Assembly: GCF_001625575.1 (NCBI RefSeq)
Contig: NZ_AUXV01000005.1
Span: 49,245 to 113,244 of the forward strand
DNA: 64,000 nucleotides
From: Pseudoalteromonas luteoviolacea S2607
GTDB taxonomy: Bacteria; Pseudomonadota; Gammaproteobacteria; Enterobacterales; Alteromonadaceae
Direction: 5' to 3'
Shown piece by piece: positions 18,123 to 26,295 of this stretch. Within the stretch, counting starts at the first letter, position 1, and every line of letters starts with the position of its first letter. The position numbers and the translations under genes were made by a program. Below the pieces are notes generated by a model. That model was not told where the DNA came from. It did no database searches and saw only the letters and a program-made list of their open reading frames with translations.

Positions 18123-19544
18123 CTAAGCTGCTTCAGCGAGCACTGAGCGATTCCTGCCAGTGCTTTTTGCTTTGTATAATGCCGCGTCAGCACGTTTGAG
18201 CAGCCCATCTTCTGATTCATCAATATGATACTGGGCAATGCCAATGCTGGCTGTTACGGTAACCTCACATTGGCTTTGCGCTAAAGTCTCGTGAATGTGA
18301 TTTGCAATTTCATGCCCTTTGCTCAAAGTCGTTTTAGGCAATAAGATAACAAACTCCTCACCACCCCAACGACAGGTAAAACCTTGTGTACCGACTGCGG
18401 TTTTACAAATCTGTGCCACATGTGCGAGCACTTTGTCACCCACGAGGTGTCCATGACGGTCGTTGACTTGTTTAAAGTGATCAACATCTAACATCAGCAT
18501 TACCAAAGGAGTAAATTGGTTGCGCGCTTTATGAAGCTGTGCCTGTAGTAAAGGTTCAAATGCTTGGCGATTATAAGTACTTGTAAGCTTGTCGTATGTT
18601 GCCATTTTTTCTAAGCGTTTTTGGTAGTGATTAAACGTGAGTTGGGCGCTAAACAGGATCACGGTGGTAATTATCACCCCCATGAGTAAGTTGATGTACA
18701 GGGTGTCGGAAAACGAATTATCTTGAGTGAGTGTTTGTTCAACGACTAAATACCAGCCAAATTGCGCTAAATAGCGAGAGTTGATAAAAACGGTCTGTTC
18801 ATCTTGTTCTAGACGCAGCTTATAGTTTTTTTGAGTTAAGAGCTTAGTACTGTGGTGGCCAAACTTATCAGCAATGGTATCGTCAGTGAAGGTTGAATCA
18901 GCGTAAAAGAGCAGGCGGCCTTTATGATCAATGAAGTAAACTTTTCGATTATATATGTGCTGATATTTGTCGATAAGACGCTTCAAATGATCAAGCTTCA
19001 CGCCAACACCTGTGATGCCTAAGATCTGCCCCTGAAGTTGTATTTTATGGTTCACAAAAACAATAGCTTGATGGTCATCCCTCGGGTCTAGATCAACATT
19101 GAGTGTATATGCATGTGTATTGTCTAAAGCTTCTTGATACCAGTTATCTTGCTGAGCGCTTGTGTCGAGCTGTGTCACTTGGCCATCGTAACGATAATAG
19201 GTGTTATCATCATCGGTGACTAAAAAGCTGGTTACGGCATCATAATCGCTGCGAGTTTGTCTCAGGTATTCAAAAAGCACTTGTTTATTTTCGCCCTTTT
19301 CTTTGAGCCAAGCATGTAAAAACGTATTGTTTGCCATTTGTGACGAAATAATAATGGGGGCTTGCAGTTGTTTTTGTAGATCGGTGTGAATCAAGTGGCT
19401 AGTGAGTGGTAGCGCGTCATTTTCAATGCCCTGAAATAACGACTGTTTAGCAATGATCAAGCTAAACCAACTCGTAAATATGAATCCAGCGAGTAGCAGT
19501 ATCGTCAAAATCAAATTATATCGATAGCGTGTTTTGGTCATCAT
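18123..19544 (-). CDS. Membrane diguanylate cyclase with periplasmic dCACHE sensor
   Basis: This 473-residue protein has a membrane segment at about 10-30, a periplasmic double CACHE domain (about 40-275), a second membrane segment at about 285-305 and a GGDEF domain. The active-site motif is intact as WGGEEF, and it is preceded by the usual DHFKQVNDRHGHLVGD. CACHE domains usually bind small metabolites. I see no RxxD inhibitory site immediately before the GGEEF. The protein is predicted to make c-di-GMP on ligand binding. Its promoter must lie in the short gap that ends at the terminator of the nearest sRNA gene. Confidence 0.9.
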   Translation of the reverse strand: MMTKTRYRYNLILTILLLAGFIFTSWFSLIIAKQSLFQGIENDALPLTSHLIHTDLQKQLQAPIIISSQMANNTFLHAWLKEKGENKQVLFEYLRQTRSDYDAVTSFLVTDDDNTYYRYDGQVTQLDTSAQQDNWYQEALDNTHAYTLNVDLDPRDDHQAIVFVNHKIQLQGQILGITGVGVKLDHLKRLIDKYQHIYNRKVYFIDHKGRLLFYADSTFTDDTIADKFGHHSTKLLTQKNYKLRLEQDEQTVFINSRYLAQFGWYLVVEQTLTQDNSFSDTLYINLLMGVIITTVILFSAQLTFNHYQKRLEKMATYDKLTSTYNRQAFEPLLQAQLHKARNQFTPLVMLMLDVDHFKQVNDRHGHLVGDKVLAHVAQICKTAVGTQGFTCRWGGEEFVILLPKTTLSKGHEIANHIHETLAQSQCEVTVTASIGIAQYHIDESEDGLLKRADAALYKAKSTGRNRSVLAEAA

Positions 19545-19633
19545 TGCAGGCTAGTAATCAAAGAGACGCAACTCTAACAAGGGGACAAATACGAAACCAT
19601 TACACTCGGTTACAGGTACAAATAACTGGCAAT

Positions 19634-19658
19634 AAAAAAGGCCCTGTTAGGGCCTTTT
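19634..19658 (-). terminator. Intrinsic terminator of sRNA copy 1
   Basis: Read on the minus strand, AAAAGGCCCT and AGGGCCTTTT pair around a 3-nt loop and run into a T-tract. It is also oriented to separate the sRNA from the diguanylate cyclase gene downstream. Confidence 0.92.
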
Positions 19659-19850
19659 AGGTTCATATCTACCGTCACCGATATGAGCAATGTAGCAAGT
19701 AAAATAGTAAGTCGGTTGTTAGTGAATCACGTTAAGGGGCGTTAAGGATCTTCACTGACAACCTAAAGCTGTTTACGTGCGCAACACGTGTTTCGGGGTC
19801 GAGAAACAAATTTGAGTACGTCAACAAAGTGAGTGCAATTCCGCTTTGTT
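19634..19850 (-). ncRNA. RyhB-like Fur-regulated small RNA, copy 1 of 3
   Basis: The transcript is predicted to begin about 7-8 nt after the -10 GATAAT (19858-19863) and to end at the terminator at 19634-19658, about 217 nt. On the minus strand its order is: a 5' hairpin (TCAACAAAG ... CTTTGTTGA), GTTTC-N8-GAAAC, ACGTG-TTGCG-CACGT, then a longer stem (GGTTGT-N-AGTGAA with TTCACT-N-ACAACC) that presents AACGCCCCTTAAC in its loop. Next comes the core TTGCTACATTGCTCATATC, the hairpin CATATC/GATATG and the terminator. ACATTGCTCA is identical to part of the enterobacterial RyhB pairing core as I recall it. Length exceeds E. coli RyhB (about 90 nt). The RNA class is inferred from sequence; expression is untested. 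Confidence 0.82.
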
Positions 19851-19857
19851 GAGATTG

Positions 19858-19911
19858 ATTATCAATTAGATTAAGGTGACTGTCAATACTTATTTGAAAA
19901 TAATTCTCATT
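19858..19911 (-). promoter_or_regulatory. Sigma-70 promoter with Fur boxes, sRNA copy 1
   Basis: On the minus strand the -35 TTGACA (19881-19886) and -10 GATAAT (19858-19863) are separated by exactly 17 nt. AATGAGAATTATTTTCA (19895-19911) closely matches the Fur 7-1-7 consensus TGATAAT-N-ATTATCA. A second, weaker Fur-like element (TTGATAATCAATCTCA) overlaps the -10. Iron-bound Fur would be expected to block transcription. Confidence 0.85.
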
Positions 19912-19997
19912 AACATTGGTTGTTTGATTTATGTCGATGAGGGCAGAACATGGATTAAAATTACTCGCGCTTTACCACTTAGTTTAAGCACCGGTAA

Positions 19998-20217
19998 TAA
20001 AAAAGCCCGCATAAGCGGGCTTTTCATGATCATATCTACCGTCACCGATATGAGCAATGTAGCAAGTAAAATAGTAAGTGGGTTGAGTATGCCTTACTTT
20101 AAGGGGCGTTAGAGCAAAGCACCTGCAACCTTGCATTTTACGTGTGCACCACGTGTTTCAGGGTCTTGAAACAATTTAGCGTACTTAACAAAACAAGCCG
20201 TCAAACTCACTTTGTTG
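19998..20217 (-). ncRNA. RyhB-like Fur-regulated small RNA, copy 2 of 3
   Basis: This second paralogue is about 220 nt. It has the same order of elements as copy 1: 5' hairpin from CAACAAAG and TTTTGTTA (one C-A mismatch), GTTTC-AAGACCCT-GAAAC, ACGTG-GTGCA-CACGT, a GGTTG/CAACC-closed region that exposes TAACGCCCCTTAA, the core TTGCTACATTGCTCATATC, the CATATC/GATATG hairpin and a terminator. The last 50 nt before the terminator are identical to copy 1, while the loops and the middle region differ widely. This pattern fits duplication followed by divergence under structural constraint. Confidence 0.82.
19999..20024 (-). terminator. Intrinsic terminator of sRNA copy 2
   Basis: AAAAGCCCGC and GCGGGCTTTT pair around a 4-nt loop, with a T-rich end on the minus strand. 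The stem sequence differs from that of copy 1, although the position is the same. Confidence 0.92.
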
Positions 20218-20223
20218 AGATTG

Positions 20224-20277
20224 ATTATCAATTGTATTTTGATCTATGTCAATATTTTTTTGAAAATAATTCTCATT
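20224..20277 (-). promoter_or_regulatory. Sigma-70 promoter with Fur boxes, sRNA copy 2
   Basis: The minus-strand -35 TTGACA (20247-20252) and -10 GATAAT (20224-20229) have an exact 17-nt spacer. A Fur-like box (AATGAGAATTATTTTCA, 20261-20277) is identical to that of copy 1, and TTGATAATCAATCTCA overlaps the -10. Confidence 0.85.
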
Positions 20278-20401
20278 TGTAATTAGTTTAATTAAATAAG
20301 GCTGGCAGCGTAAGTAAGATCATCTACAGGAGCATAAACGTCGTCAGTTAAAATGCGTATGAGAGTCGTGATGGCTGTGTGGATTAACGAGGTTTTAAAA
20401 T

Positions 20402-20615
20402 AGAAAAGCCCGCGGGTCAAGCGGGCTTTTAGTGTTCATATCTACCGTCACTGATATGAGCAATGTAGCAAGTAAAATAGTCGGTAATTACATGTTATTT
20501 TAGGGGCGTAAAATAACCTGCTTTAACCTAGCGTGTAACGTTCGCTCAACGTGTTTCAGGGTCGAGAAACAAAATTAGAGTACTTCAACAAAATAAACCG
20601 TCACTTACTTTGTTG
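20402..20615 (-). ncRNA. RyhB-like Fur-regulated small RNA, copy 3 of 3
   Basis: This third paralogue is about 214 nt. The 5' hairpin is TCAACAAAG with TTTTGTTGA. Next come GTTTC-TCGACCCT-GAAAC and ACGTT-GAGCG-AACGT; the closing G-C pair of copies 1 and 2 is replaced by T-A, a compensatory change. GTTATTTTA and TAAAATAAC form a 9-bp stem presenting CGCCCC in the loop. The core TTGCTACATTGCTCATATC is identical, with one substitution just after it (A for G in the CATATC hairpin loop). It lies farthest upstream in transcription order and nearest to the GntP permease gene. Confidence 0.82.
20404..20430 (-). terminator. Intrinsic terminator of sRNA copy 3
   Basis: AAAAGCCCGC and GCGGGCTTTT form a 10-bp stem with a 7-nt loop, followed on the minus strand by a short T-rich end. 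Confidence 0.88.
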
Positions 20616-20621
20616 AGATTG

Positions 20622-20675
20622 ATTATCAATAACATTTGCTTTGGTGTCAATATGTTTTTGAAAATAATTCTCATT
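20622..20675 (-). promoter_or_regulatory. Sigma-70 promoter with Fur boxes, sRNA copy 3
   Basis: The minus-strand -35 TTGACA (20645-20650) and -10 GATAAT (20622-20627) are 17 nt apart. The Fur-like box AATGAGAATTATTTTCA lies at 20659-20675 and a second one overlaps the -10. The box lies about 160 bp from the divergent GntP gene and might also affect it. Confidence 0.85.
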
Positions 20676-20835
20676 TAATTTTTAATGCTACGCAGTTTAT
20701 TGTTGTCGGTGACAAAGCCCAAAATAAATTCGTAACTCACCCGCATCTTTGTTTGTCATCCAATAGCCGTAAACTTTATTTCGCATTTAATTCGGCGTAT
20801 AACAGTTACATAAAAATAACAAAAGAGGTGGTTTA

Positions 20836-22137
20836 ATGCTCAGTACATTGGGGTTAGTCGTCGCACTGGCCGGGCTTATTTGGCTCACTTTACGCGGTAT
20901 GAGTTTGTTTATCTCTGCGCCATTGTGTGCGCTTATAGTTGCTTTGAGCAGTGGATTTACACTATTCAATGACGTATCTGGGCAAGACTTTGTCTCTTTG
21001 TATATGTCAGGCTTTAGTGGTTTTATTCAAGCGTGGTTTTTTATGTTTTTGTTGGGCTCCTTGTTTGGCAAGTTTATGGAAGATACCGGCGCTGCAGATG
21101 CGATTGCACGTTATATCACCGACAAAATAGGTATGAAGCATGCTGTTTTTGCGATTGTGTTGGCGTGTGCTTTGCTGACTTATGGCGGAGTCAGCGTCTT
21201 TATTGTGGCATTTTCTGTTTACCCAATGGCGTTAAGTTTATTTAAAGACGCGAATTTACCTCGACGTTTTATTCCTGCGGTACTGGCATTTGGATCAGTG
21301 ACATTTACGATGACATCTGCGGGGTCACCAGAGATCCAAAACTGGATACCAATTAAATACTTGGGCACATCGCCTTACGCAGCGTGGCAAGAGAGTTTAA
21401 TTGTGGCTTTATTTATGGCAATCCTTGGGTACTTTTTACTGGTAAAAATGATTCAAAAAGCGGTGCGTAACGGTGAGCACTTTATGGCGAGAGACGGAGA
21501 TCCAATCGAAGATAAGCGCCGTTTGCCTCACCCCGTAACAGGATTGATCCCCCTTGTTGTCGTGCTCTTGTTATCGTTTTTCTTACACGAGCAATTACAG
21601 CAAAGCGCCCTGATTGTCGCGCTGTTAGGTGGTGTGCTTGCTATCTTTGTGGTCAACTTCAGACATTTTAAGAATTTATCGCAAGCGATTAATTTAGGTA
21701 CTACTGGGGCTTTGGTTGCCATTGGCAATACGGCTGCGGTAGTGGGATTTGGTGCCGTTGCCAAAGGCACTCCCGCTTTTCAAGAAGCCGTCGCCTTAAT
21801 GACTTCGATCCCAGGTAATGAACTATTAGGCGCGGCGATTGCTGTGAGTGTGATTGCGGCTTTAACAGGGTCAGCATCGGGAGGCCAAGCAATTGCTTTA
21901 CCTCTCGTTGCGCCACATTATTTAGACCTTGGCGTGGATGCCAATCAATTACATCGGGTAGTCGCTATCAGCTCTGGGGCACTTGATACATTACCGCACA
22001 ATGGCTACGTGGTAACGACGGTGAGAGCAATATGCGGAGAAAAACATCAAGATGCATATTGGCCATTGGCTGTTTTAACTGTGTGTGTACCACTGTTAGG
22101 TGTGGCGGTTATCCTCGGGTTATTTATCTGGTTATAA
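20836..22137 (+). CDS. GntP-family permease
   Basis: The 433-residue product is an integral membrane protein with about 12 hydrophobic segments. It starts at the ATG after AAAGAGGTGG. Sequence such as GSLFGKFMEDTGAADAIARY, TYGGVSVFIVAFSVYPMA and ALTGSASGGQAIALPLVAP follows the GntP (gluconate/H+ symporter) family pattern. Family members take up gluconate, hydroxybutyrate or related organic acids with protons; the actual substrate here is unknown. It stands alone and is divergent from the sRNA array. Confidence 0.85.
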   Translation: MLSTLGLVVALAGLIWLTLRGMSLFISAPLCALIVALSSGFTLFNDVSGQDFVSLYMSGFSGFIQAWFFMFLLGSLFGKFMEDTGAADAIARYITDKIGMKHAVFAIVLACALLTYGGVSVFIVAFSVYPMALSLFKDANLPRRFIPAVLAFGSVTFTMTSAGSPEIQNWIPIKYLGTSPYAAWQESLIVALFMAILGYFLLVKMIQKAVRNGEHFMARDGDPIEDKRRLPHPVTGLIPLVVVLLLSFFLHEQLQQSALIVALLGGVLAIFVVNFRHFKNLSQAINLGTTGALVAIGNTAAVVGFGAVAKGTPAFQEAVALMTSIPGNELLGAAIAVSVIAALTGSASGGQAIALPLVAPHYLDLGVDANQLHRVVAISSGALDTLPHNGYVVTTVRAICGEKHQDAYWPLAVLTVCVPLLGVAVILGLFIWL

Positions 22138-22249
22138 CCAGTTTTCAAACTTAAGTGCCGATTTGATGTCATATAAAGTTCTGTGAACTGAACTATCTTT
22201 GAAAGCAGAAAGATCGGTTACAAAGCAAATAAATAAAAAGGAGAGTGTT

Positions 22250-23038
22250 ATGCGTTGCCATGAAATTGATTACGAAATCATTGGCGAATCTATGCAAATG
22301 GTAGAAGTTGAACTGGACCCAAATGAAACCGTGATAGCAGAAGCGGGTGCTATGAATTACATGCAAGACGGTATTAGTTTCGAAGCTAAAATGGGCGATG
22401 GTGCAGACGTTGACCAAGGATTTATGAGCAAGCTATTTAGTGCAGGCAAACGTTTGATCAGTGGTGAGTCACTGTTTATGACGCACTTTACCAATCAGGG
22501 AAGTGGTAAGAAGCGAGTGGCTTTTGCCGCACCTTTTCCTGGCTCAATTTTAGCGCTTGATATGTCTACGCTAGGTGAATCTGTGTATCTACAAAAAGAT
22601 TCATTCTTGTGCGCGGCACTTGGTACAAAAGTCGATATTGCATTTCAGCGCAAACTGGGGGCGGGGTTCTTTGGTGGAGAAGGGTTTATCTTAGAGCATC
22701 TTCAAGGTGATGGTATGGCATTTGCGCACGCTGGCGGGACGATTGTAGAAAAACAGCTTAATGGCGAGACGCTCAAAGTCGACACCGGTTGTGTTGTTGG
22801 TTTCAGCGAAGGCATTGAATTTGATATCGAGCGTGTTAAAGGCCTTAAGAGTATGTTCTTTGGTGGTGAAGGGTTATTTTTGGCAACTTTACGTGGCCAC
22901 GGCACCGTTTGGATCCAGAGCTTACCTTTCTCTAGACTAGCGGATAGAGTGCTTGAATGTGCGCCTAAGCAAGGCGGCAGCCGACAAGGCGAAGGCTCGG
23001 TACTTGGTCAAGTCGGTGACATCATTGACGGCGATTAG
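22250..23038 (+). CDS. AIM24/TIGR00266 family protein
   Basis: The start is the ATG at 22250, preceded by AAAAGGAGAG; the product is 262 residues. It is a beta-rich protein of the AIM24 (TIGR00266) family, recognised by the start [20 protein letters not shown], by the motif [14 protein letters not shown] and by the repeated FFGGEG elements (about 155-160 and 203-208). Yeast AIM24 is mitochondrial, but the bacterial function is not established. No signal peptide or membrane segment is seen. It is a single-gene unit. Confidence 0.85.
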   Translation: MRCHEIDYEIIGESMQMVEVELDPNETVIAEAGAMNYMQDGISFEAKMGDGADVDQGFMSKLFSAGKRLISGESLFMTHFTNQGSGKKRVAFAAPFPGSILALDMSTLGESVYLQKDSFLCAALGTKVDIAFQRKLGAGFFGGEGFILEHLQGDGMAFAHAGGTIVEKQLNGETLKVDTGCVVGFSEGIEFDIERVKGLKSMFFGGEGLFLATLRGHGTVWIQSLPFSRLADRVLECAPKQGGSRQGEGSVLGQVGDIIDGD

Positions 23039-23156
23039 GCCTTTATATGGCTTATTTTGCTCAGTTCAACAATGCAATACGGCAATGAATGCGTTTTAAT
23101 TGCAAATTGCCTGCATTTTAATCGACTTCAAGGATGATGTTCGCCCAAAGAGGTGA

Positions 23157-23162
23157 TATACT
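23157..23162 (+). promoter_or_regulatory. Putative -10 element with GC-rich discriminator before fusA2
   Basis: TATACT is followed by CCCGCCG, about 40 bp upstream of the fusA2 ATG. A GC-rich discriminator is typical of growth-rate and stringently controlled promoters. I could not assign a good -35. Confidence 0.4.
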
Positions 23163-23201
23163 CCCGCCGAATAATTTTTCTACTTTAAATAGAGTAAAAC
23201 A

Positions 23202-25289
23202 ATGGCAGATTTATCGAAATACAGAAACATTGGTATTTTCGCGCACGTTGATGCGGGTAAAACTACCACCACTGAGCGTATTCTAAAGCTTACTGGTAAA
23301 ATTCACAAAACTGGTGAGGTACACGACGGTGAGTCAACTACTGACTTCATGGAACAGGAAGCAGAGCGTGGTATTACTATCCAGTCAGCAGCTGTTACTT
23401 GTGAGTGGAAAGGCCACCGTTTAAACGTTATCGATACTCCTGGACACGTTGACTTCACAGTTGAAGTTTACCGTTCACTTAAAGTACTAGACGGCGGTAT
23501 CGGTGTATTCTGTGGTTCTGGTGGTGTTGAGCCACAGTCAGAAACTAACTGGCGTTATGCGAACGAATCAGAAGTTGCACGTTGTATCTTCGTAAACAAA
23601 CTAGACCGTATGGGTGCAGACTTCTACCGCGTAGTAGGTCAAGTAGAAAAAGTACTTGGCGCTAACCCACTAGTTATGACTCTTCCTATCGGTATCGAAG
23701 ATCAGTTCACAGGTGTTGTTGACGTACTAGAAAAGAAAGCATACATCTGGGACGAGACTGGCCTTCCAGAAAACTACGAAATCACTGACGTTCCAGCTGA
23801 CATGGTTGAGAAAGTTGAAGAGTACCATGAGATGCTAGTTGAGTCTGCTGTTGAGCAAGACGACGACCTAATGGAAGCATACATGGAAGGTGAAACTCCT
23901 TCACTAGAGCAAATCAAAGCTTGTATCCGTAAAGGTACACGTGACCTTGCTTTCTTCCCAACTTTCTGTGGTTCTGCATTCAAGAACAAAGGTATGCAGC
24001 TAGTACTAGACGCAGTTGTTGATTACCTACCGTCTCCAACAGAAGTTGATCCTCAGCCTCTAACTGATCCTGAAACTGGTGAGCCTACTGGTGACGTTGC
24101 GACAGTTGACGCTGATGAGCCACTTAAAGCGCTTGCGTTCAAAATCATGGACGACCGTTTCGGTGCACTTACGTTCATCCGTATCTACGCTGGTCGCATG
24201 AAGAAGGGTGACACAATCCTTAACTCTGCAACTGGTAAAACTGAGCGTATCGGCCGTATGGTTGAGATGCAAGCAGACGAGCGTAACGAACTTACTGAAG
24301 CACAAGCTGGTGACATCATCGCAGTTGTAGGTATGAAGAACGTTCAAACTGGTCACACTCTATGTGATCCTAAGCACGAATGTACTCTAGAAGCGATGAT
24401 CTTCCCTGATCCGGTAATCTCTATCGCTGTTGCACCTAAAGATAAAGGTGGTAACGAGAAGATGGGTATCGCTATCGGTAAGATGGTTGCAGAAGATCCG
24501 TCATTCCAGGTTGAGACTGACGAAGATTCAGGTGAAACTATCCTTAAAGGTATGGGTGAGCTTCACCTAGACATCAAGGTAGACATCCTTAAGCGTACTT
24601 ACGGCGTTGAGCTAGTTGTTGGTCAGCCTCAGGTTGCTTACCGTGAAACTATCACGCAAGAAGTTGAAGACAGCTACACGCACAAGAAGCAGTCTGGTGG
24701 TTCTGGTCAGTTCGGTAAGATCGACTACCGTATCAAGCCTGGTGAAGTTGGTTCTGGTTTCACGTTCTCATCTTCAGTTGTTGGTGGTAACGTACCTAAA
24801 GAATTCTGGCCTGCAGTTGAGAAAGGCTTTGCGTCAATGATGGAAGAAGGTGTTCTAGCTGGCTTCCCTGTACTAGACGTTGAAGTTGAGCTATTCGACG
24901 GTGGTTTCCACGCAGTTGACTCATCAGCAATCGCATTCGAAATCGCTGCAAAAGGCGCTTTCCGTCAGTCTATCCCTAAAGCGGGTGCACAACTTCTTGA
25001 GCCTATCATGAAAGTTGACGTATTCACGCCAGATGACAACGTAGGTGACGTAATCGGTGACCTTAACCGTCGTCGTGGTATGATCAAAGACCAAGAAGCT
25101 GGCGCAATGGGCGTTCGTATCAAGGGTGAAGTACCTCTATCTGAAATGTTCGGATACATTGGTCACCTACGTACTATCACGTCTGGTCGTGGTCAGTTCT
25201 CAATGGAATTCGCTCACTATGCACCATGTCCGCAAAACGTTGCTGACGCGGTAATCGCAGCTGAGAAAGAAAAGAAAGCTGCTAAGTAA
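23202..25289 (+). CDS. fusA2: Elongation factor G, second type (EF-G 2)
   Basis: This 695-residue GTPase has all five EF-G domains. G1 is [15 protein letters not shown], switch I ends in RGITIQSA, G3 is DTPGHVDF and G4 NKLD. Domain IV motifs ([11 protein letters not shown]) and domain V ([20 protein letters not shown]) are present. It stands alone rather than in the rpsL-rpsG-fusA-tuf operon, which marks it as the additional EF-G common in Vibrio and Alteromonadales. It supports translocation and/or ribosome recycling. Codon use is strongly biased (CGT, GGT, GTT, GAA, CTA) compared with its neighbours, so high expression is likely. A strong terminator follows. Confidence 0.93.
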   Translation: MADLSKYRNIGIFAHVDAGKTTTTERILKLTGKIHKTGEVHDGESTTDFMEQEAERGITIQSAAVTCEWKGHRLNVIDTPGHVDFTVEVYRSLKVLDGGIGVFCGSGGVEPQSETNWRYANESEVARCIFVNKLDRMGADFYRVVGQVEKVLGANPLVMTLPIGIEDQFTGVVDVLEKKAYIWDETGLPENYEITDVPADMVEKVEEYHEMLVESAVEQDDDLMEAYMEGETPSLEQIKACIRKGTRDLAFFPTFCGSAFKNKGMQLVLDAVVDYLPSPTEVDPQPLTDPETGEPTGDVATVDADEPLKALAFKIMDDRFGALTFIRIYAGRMKKGDTILNSATGKTERIGRMVEMQADERNELTEAQAGDIIAVVGMKNVQTGHTLCDPKHECTLEAMIFPDPVISIAVAPKDKGGNEKMGIAIGKMVAEDPSFQVETDEDSGETILKGMGELHLDIKVDILKRTYGVELVVGQPQVAYRETITQEVEDSYTHKKQSGGSGQFGKIDYRIKPGEVGSGFTFSSSVVGGNVPKEFWPAVEKGFASMMEEGVLAGFPVLDVEVELFDGGFHAVDSSAIAFEIAAKGAFRQSIPKAGAQLLEPIMKVDVFTPDDNVGDVIGDLNRRRGMIKDQEAGAMGVRIKGEVPLSEMFGYIGHLRTITSGRGQFSMEFAHYAPCPQNVADAVIAAEKEKKAAK

Positions 25290-25312
25290 TTTGTTACTTA
25301 AGCTGACTTTTT

Positions 25313-25339
25313 AAAAAACCGCCGAAAGGCGGTTTTTTT
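25313..25339 (+). terminator. Rho-independent terminator after fusA2
   Basis: AAAAACCGCC and GGCGGTTTTT form a 10-bp stem with a GAAA tetraloop, followed by T residues, 24 bp after the stop codon. Confidence 0.95.
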
Positions 25340-25844
25340 GTCTTAAAAATGATTATTGCATATTCTGATGATTAATTTGTACGCACTAATTACCTCACTA
25401 AATTCTAACTTATAATCTCTCTTTGTAATTTATATAGTTAAAAAGTTTGTTTTATATAATGAATATTAGTATTAAAGGCTGGTGTTTGTGGTTTTATGTT
25501 TTTGAACTAAGCAAATTATAACTTAATATTTTATACATTTTATAACTTCATGAATTAATTAACTTTGTTTTAATAATTGAAATTATCAAAGGGCTTAAAA
25601 AAAGTGTTTTTGATAAAAAGTTAATTTTTGTTTTTACAATTCTTTACTTAATTGTTTAATTTAAAAGAACTTTTAATTTTGTTTCCAACTTTATGCAGGA
25701 ATTCATAAAAATAAATGGAATCTTTATATTTGAAGTATTATTGAATAAAAATAGACTTTCATGCTTGATTTAGGGACAGCGCGAATTTATCATACTCAAC
25801 TCTTAGTATTACATTGATGAATTGAGTAAAATTTGGAGGTACTC
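25340..25844. other. AT-rich non-coding island
   Basis: About 500 bp of markedly AT-rich sequence with many homopolymeric A/T runs and no credible reading frame, RNA gene or terminator-like hairpin. It lies between fusA2 and a small membrane protein gene and may be a promoter/nucleoid-protein binding region. GGAGGT at its end is the SD of the next gene. Confidence 0.6.
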
Positions 25845-26270
25845 ATGAAAACAATCAATTTGCAAATAAATTGGCATGTATATTCTGTTCAAATACTACT
25901 AACAGCTTTACTTTATATACTGTTTTCAAGTTTTGGGATTTCACACGTCGCCTTTTTAATCCTTGGCGCAAGTACACTTTTTATAGTGGCCTCACTGCTG
26001 CCGATCCAATTGAAAAAAAGATATGTACATATCGATAAAGTGGGCTTTAGTTACAAGTACCTATCAAAAATACACTACTTGCACAGTGATGAAATAGCCG
26101 CGCTAAAAGTGGTTAAGATACTTGGGTCTAACACAGTTGCAGTTGAGCTGAAATCGAAAAAACAAGTCTGGTTTCTATTTTGGACAGTTGATGTCGATGA
26201 ACTACAAAAAGCTGCCAAACTATTTGATTGTGAATTATTGGGTGAATTACCTTCACAAGTGAACGTCTAA
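25845..26270 (+). CDS. Small membrane protein with PH-like C-terminal domain
   Basis: The ATG at 25845 follows GGAGGT, giving 141 residues. Two hydrophobic segments (about 13-32 and 36-53) are followed by a basic turn (QLKKRYVHIDKVGFSYKYL) and a beta-rich domain reminiscent of bacterial PH-like (YdbT/YcxB-type) modules, ending in a helix (VDELQKAAKLFD). The function is not known. The gene is surrounded by AT-rich sequence and its composition is AT-richer than its neighbours, so acquisition by transfer is possible. A bidirectional terminator overlaps its stop codon. Confidence 0.65.
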   Translation: MKTINLQINWHVYSVQILLTALLYILFSSFGISHVAFLILGASTLFIVASLLPIQLKKRYVHIDKVGFSYKYLSKIHYLHSDEIAALKVVKILGSNTVAVELKSKKQVWFLFWTVDVDELQKAAKLFDCELLGELPSQVNV

Positions 26271-26295
26271 AAAAGCGCCTTTAAGGCGCTTTTTT
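26269..26295. terminator. Rho-independent terminator (bidirectional) after the PH-like gene
   Basis: AAAAAAGCGCC and GGCGCTTTTTT pair around TTTAA. The 5' A-run would provide a T-tract on the minus strand as well. Confidence 0.93.

Larger units (their letters stand above)
19634..20675 (-). repeat. Three diverged tandem repeats spanning the sRNA array
   Basis: Three units with spans 19634-19911, 19998-20277 and 20402-20675 follow one another in the same orientation, separated by about 86 and 124 bp of unrelated sequence. Promoter, 5' hairpin, core and terminator positions are conserved; the spacers between units are not. They are therefore gene paralogues rather than a simple tandem repeat. 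Confidence 0.9.

Noticed and set aside
19912..19997. Possible peptide or extra RNA in the spacer between sRNA copies 1 and 2
   Set aside because: The spacer shows no promoter, hairpin or conserved sequence compared with the second spacer, so I treat it as unconstrained.
19876..20112. 78-codon open frame on the plus strand in the sRNA region
   Set aside because: It runs against the sRNA transcripts, crosses the promoter of copy 1 and the terminator of copy 2, has no SD and no recognisable protein features.
20636..20836. 66-codon open frame upstream of the GntP gene
   Set aside because: It begins in the -10/-35 region of sRNA copy 3, has no SD and ends in the GntP start; it looks like a chance frame.
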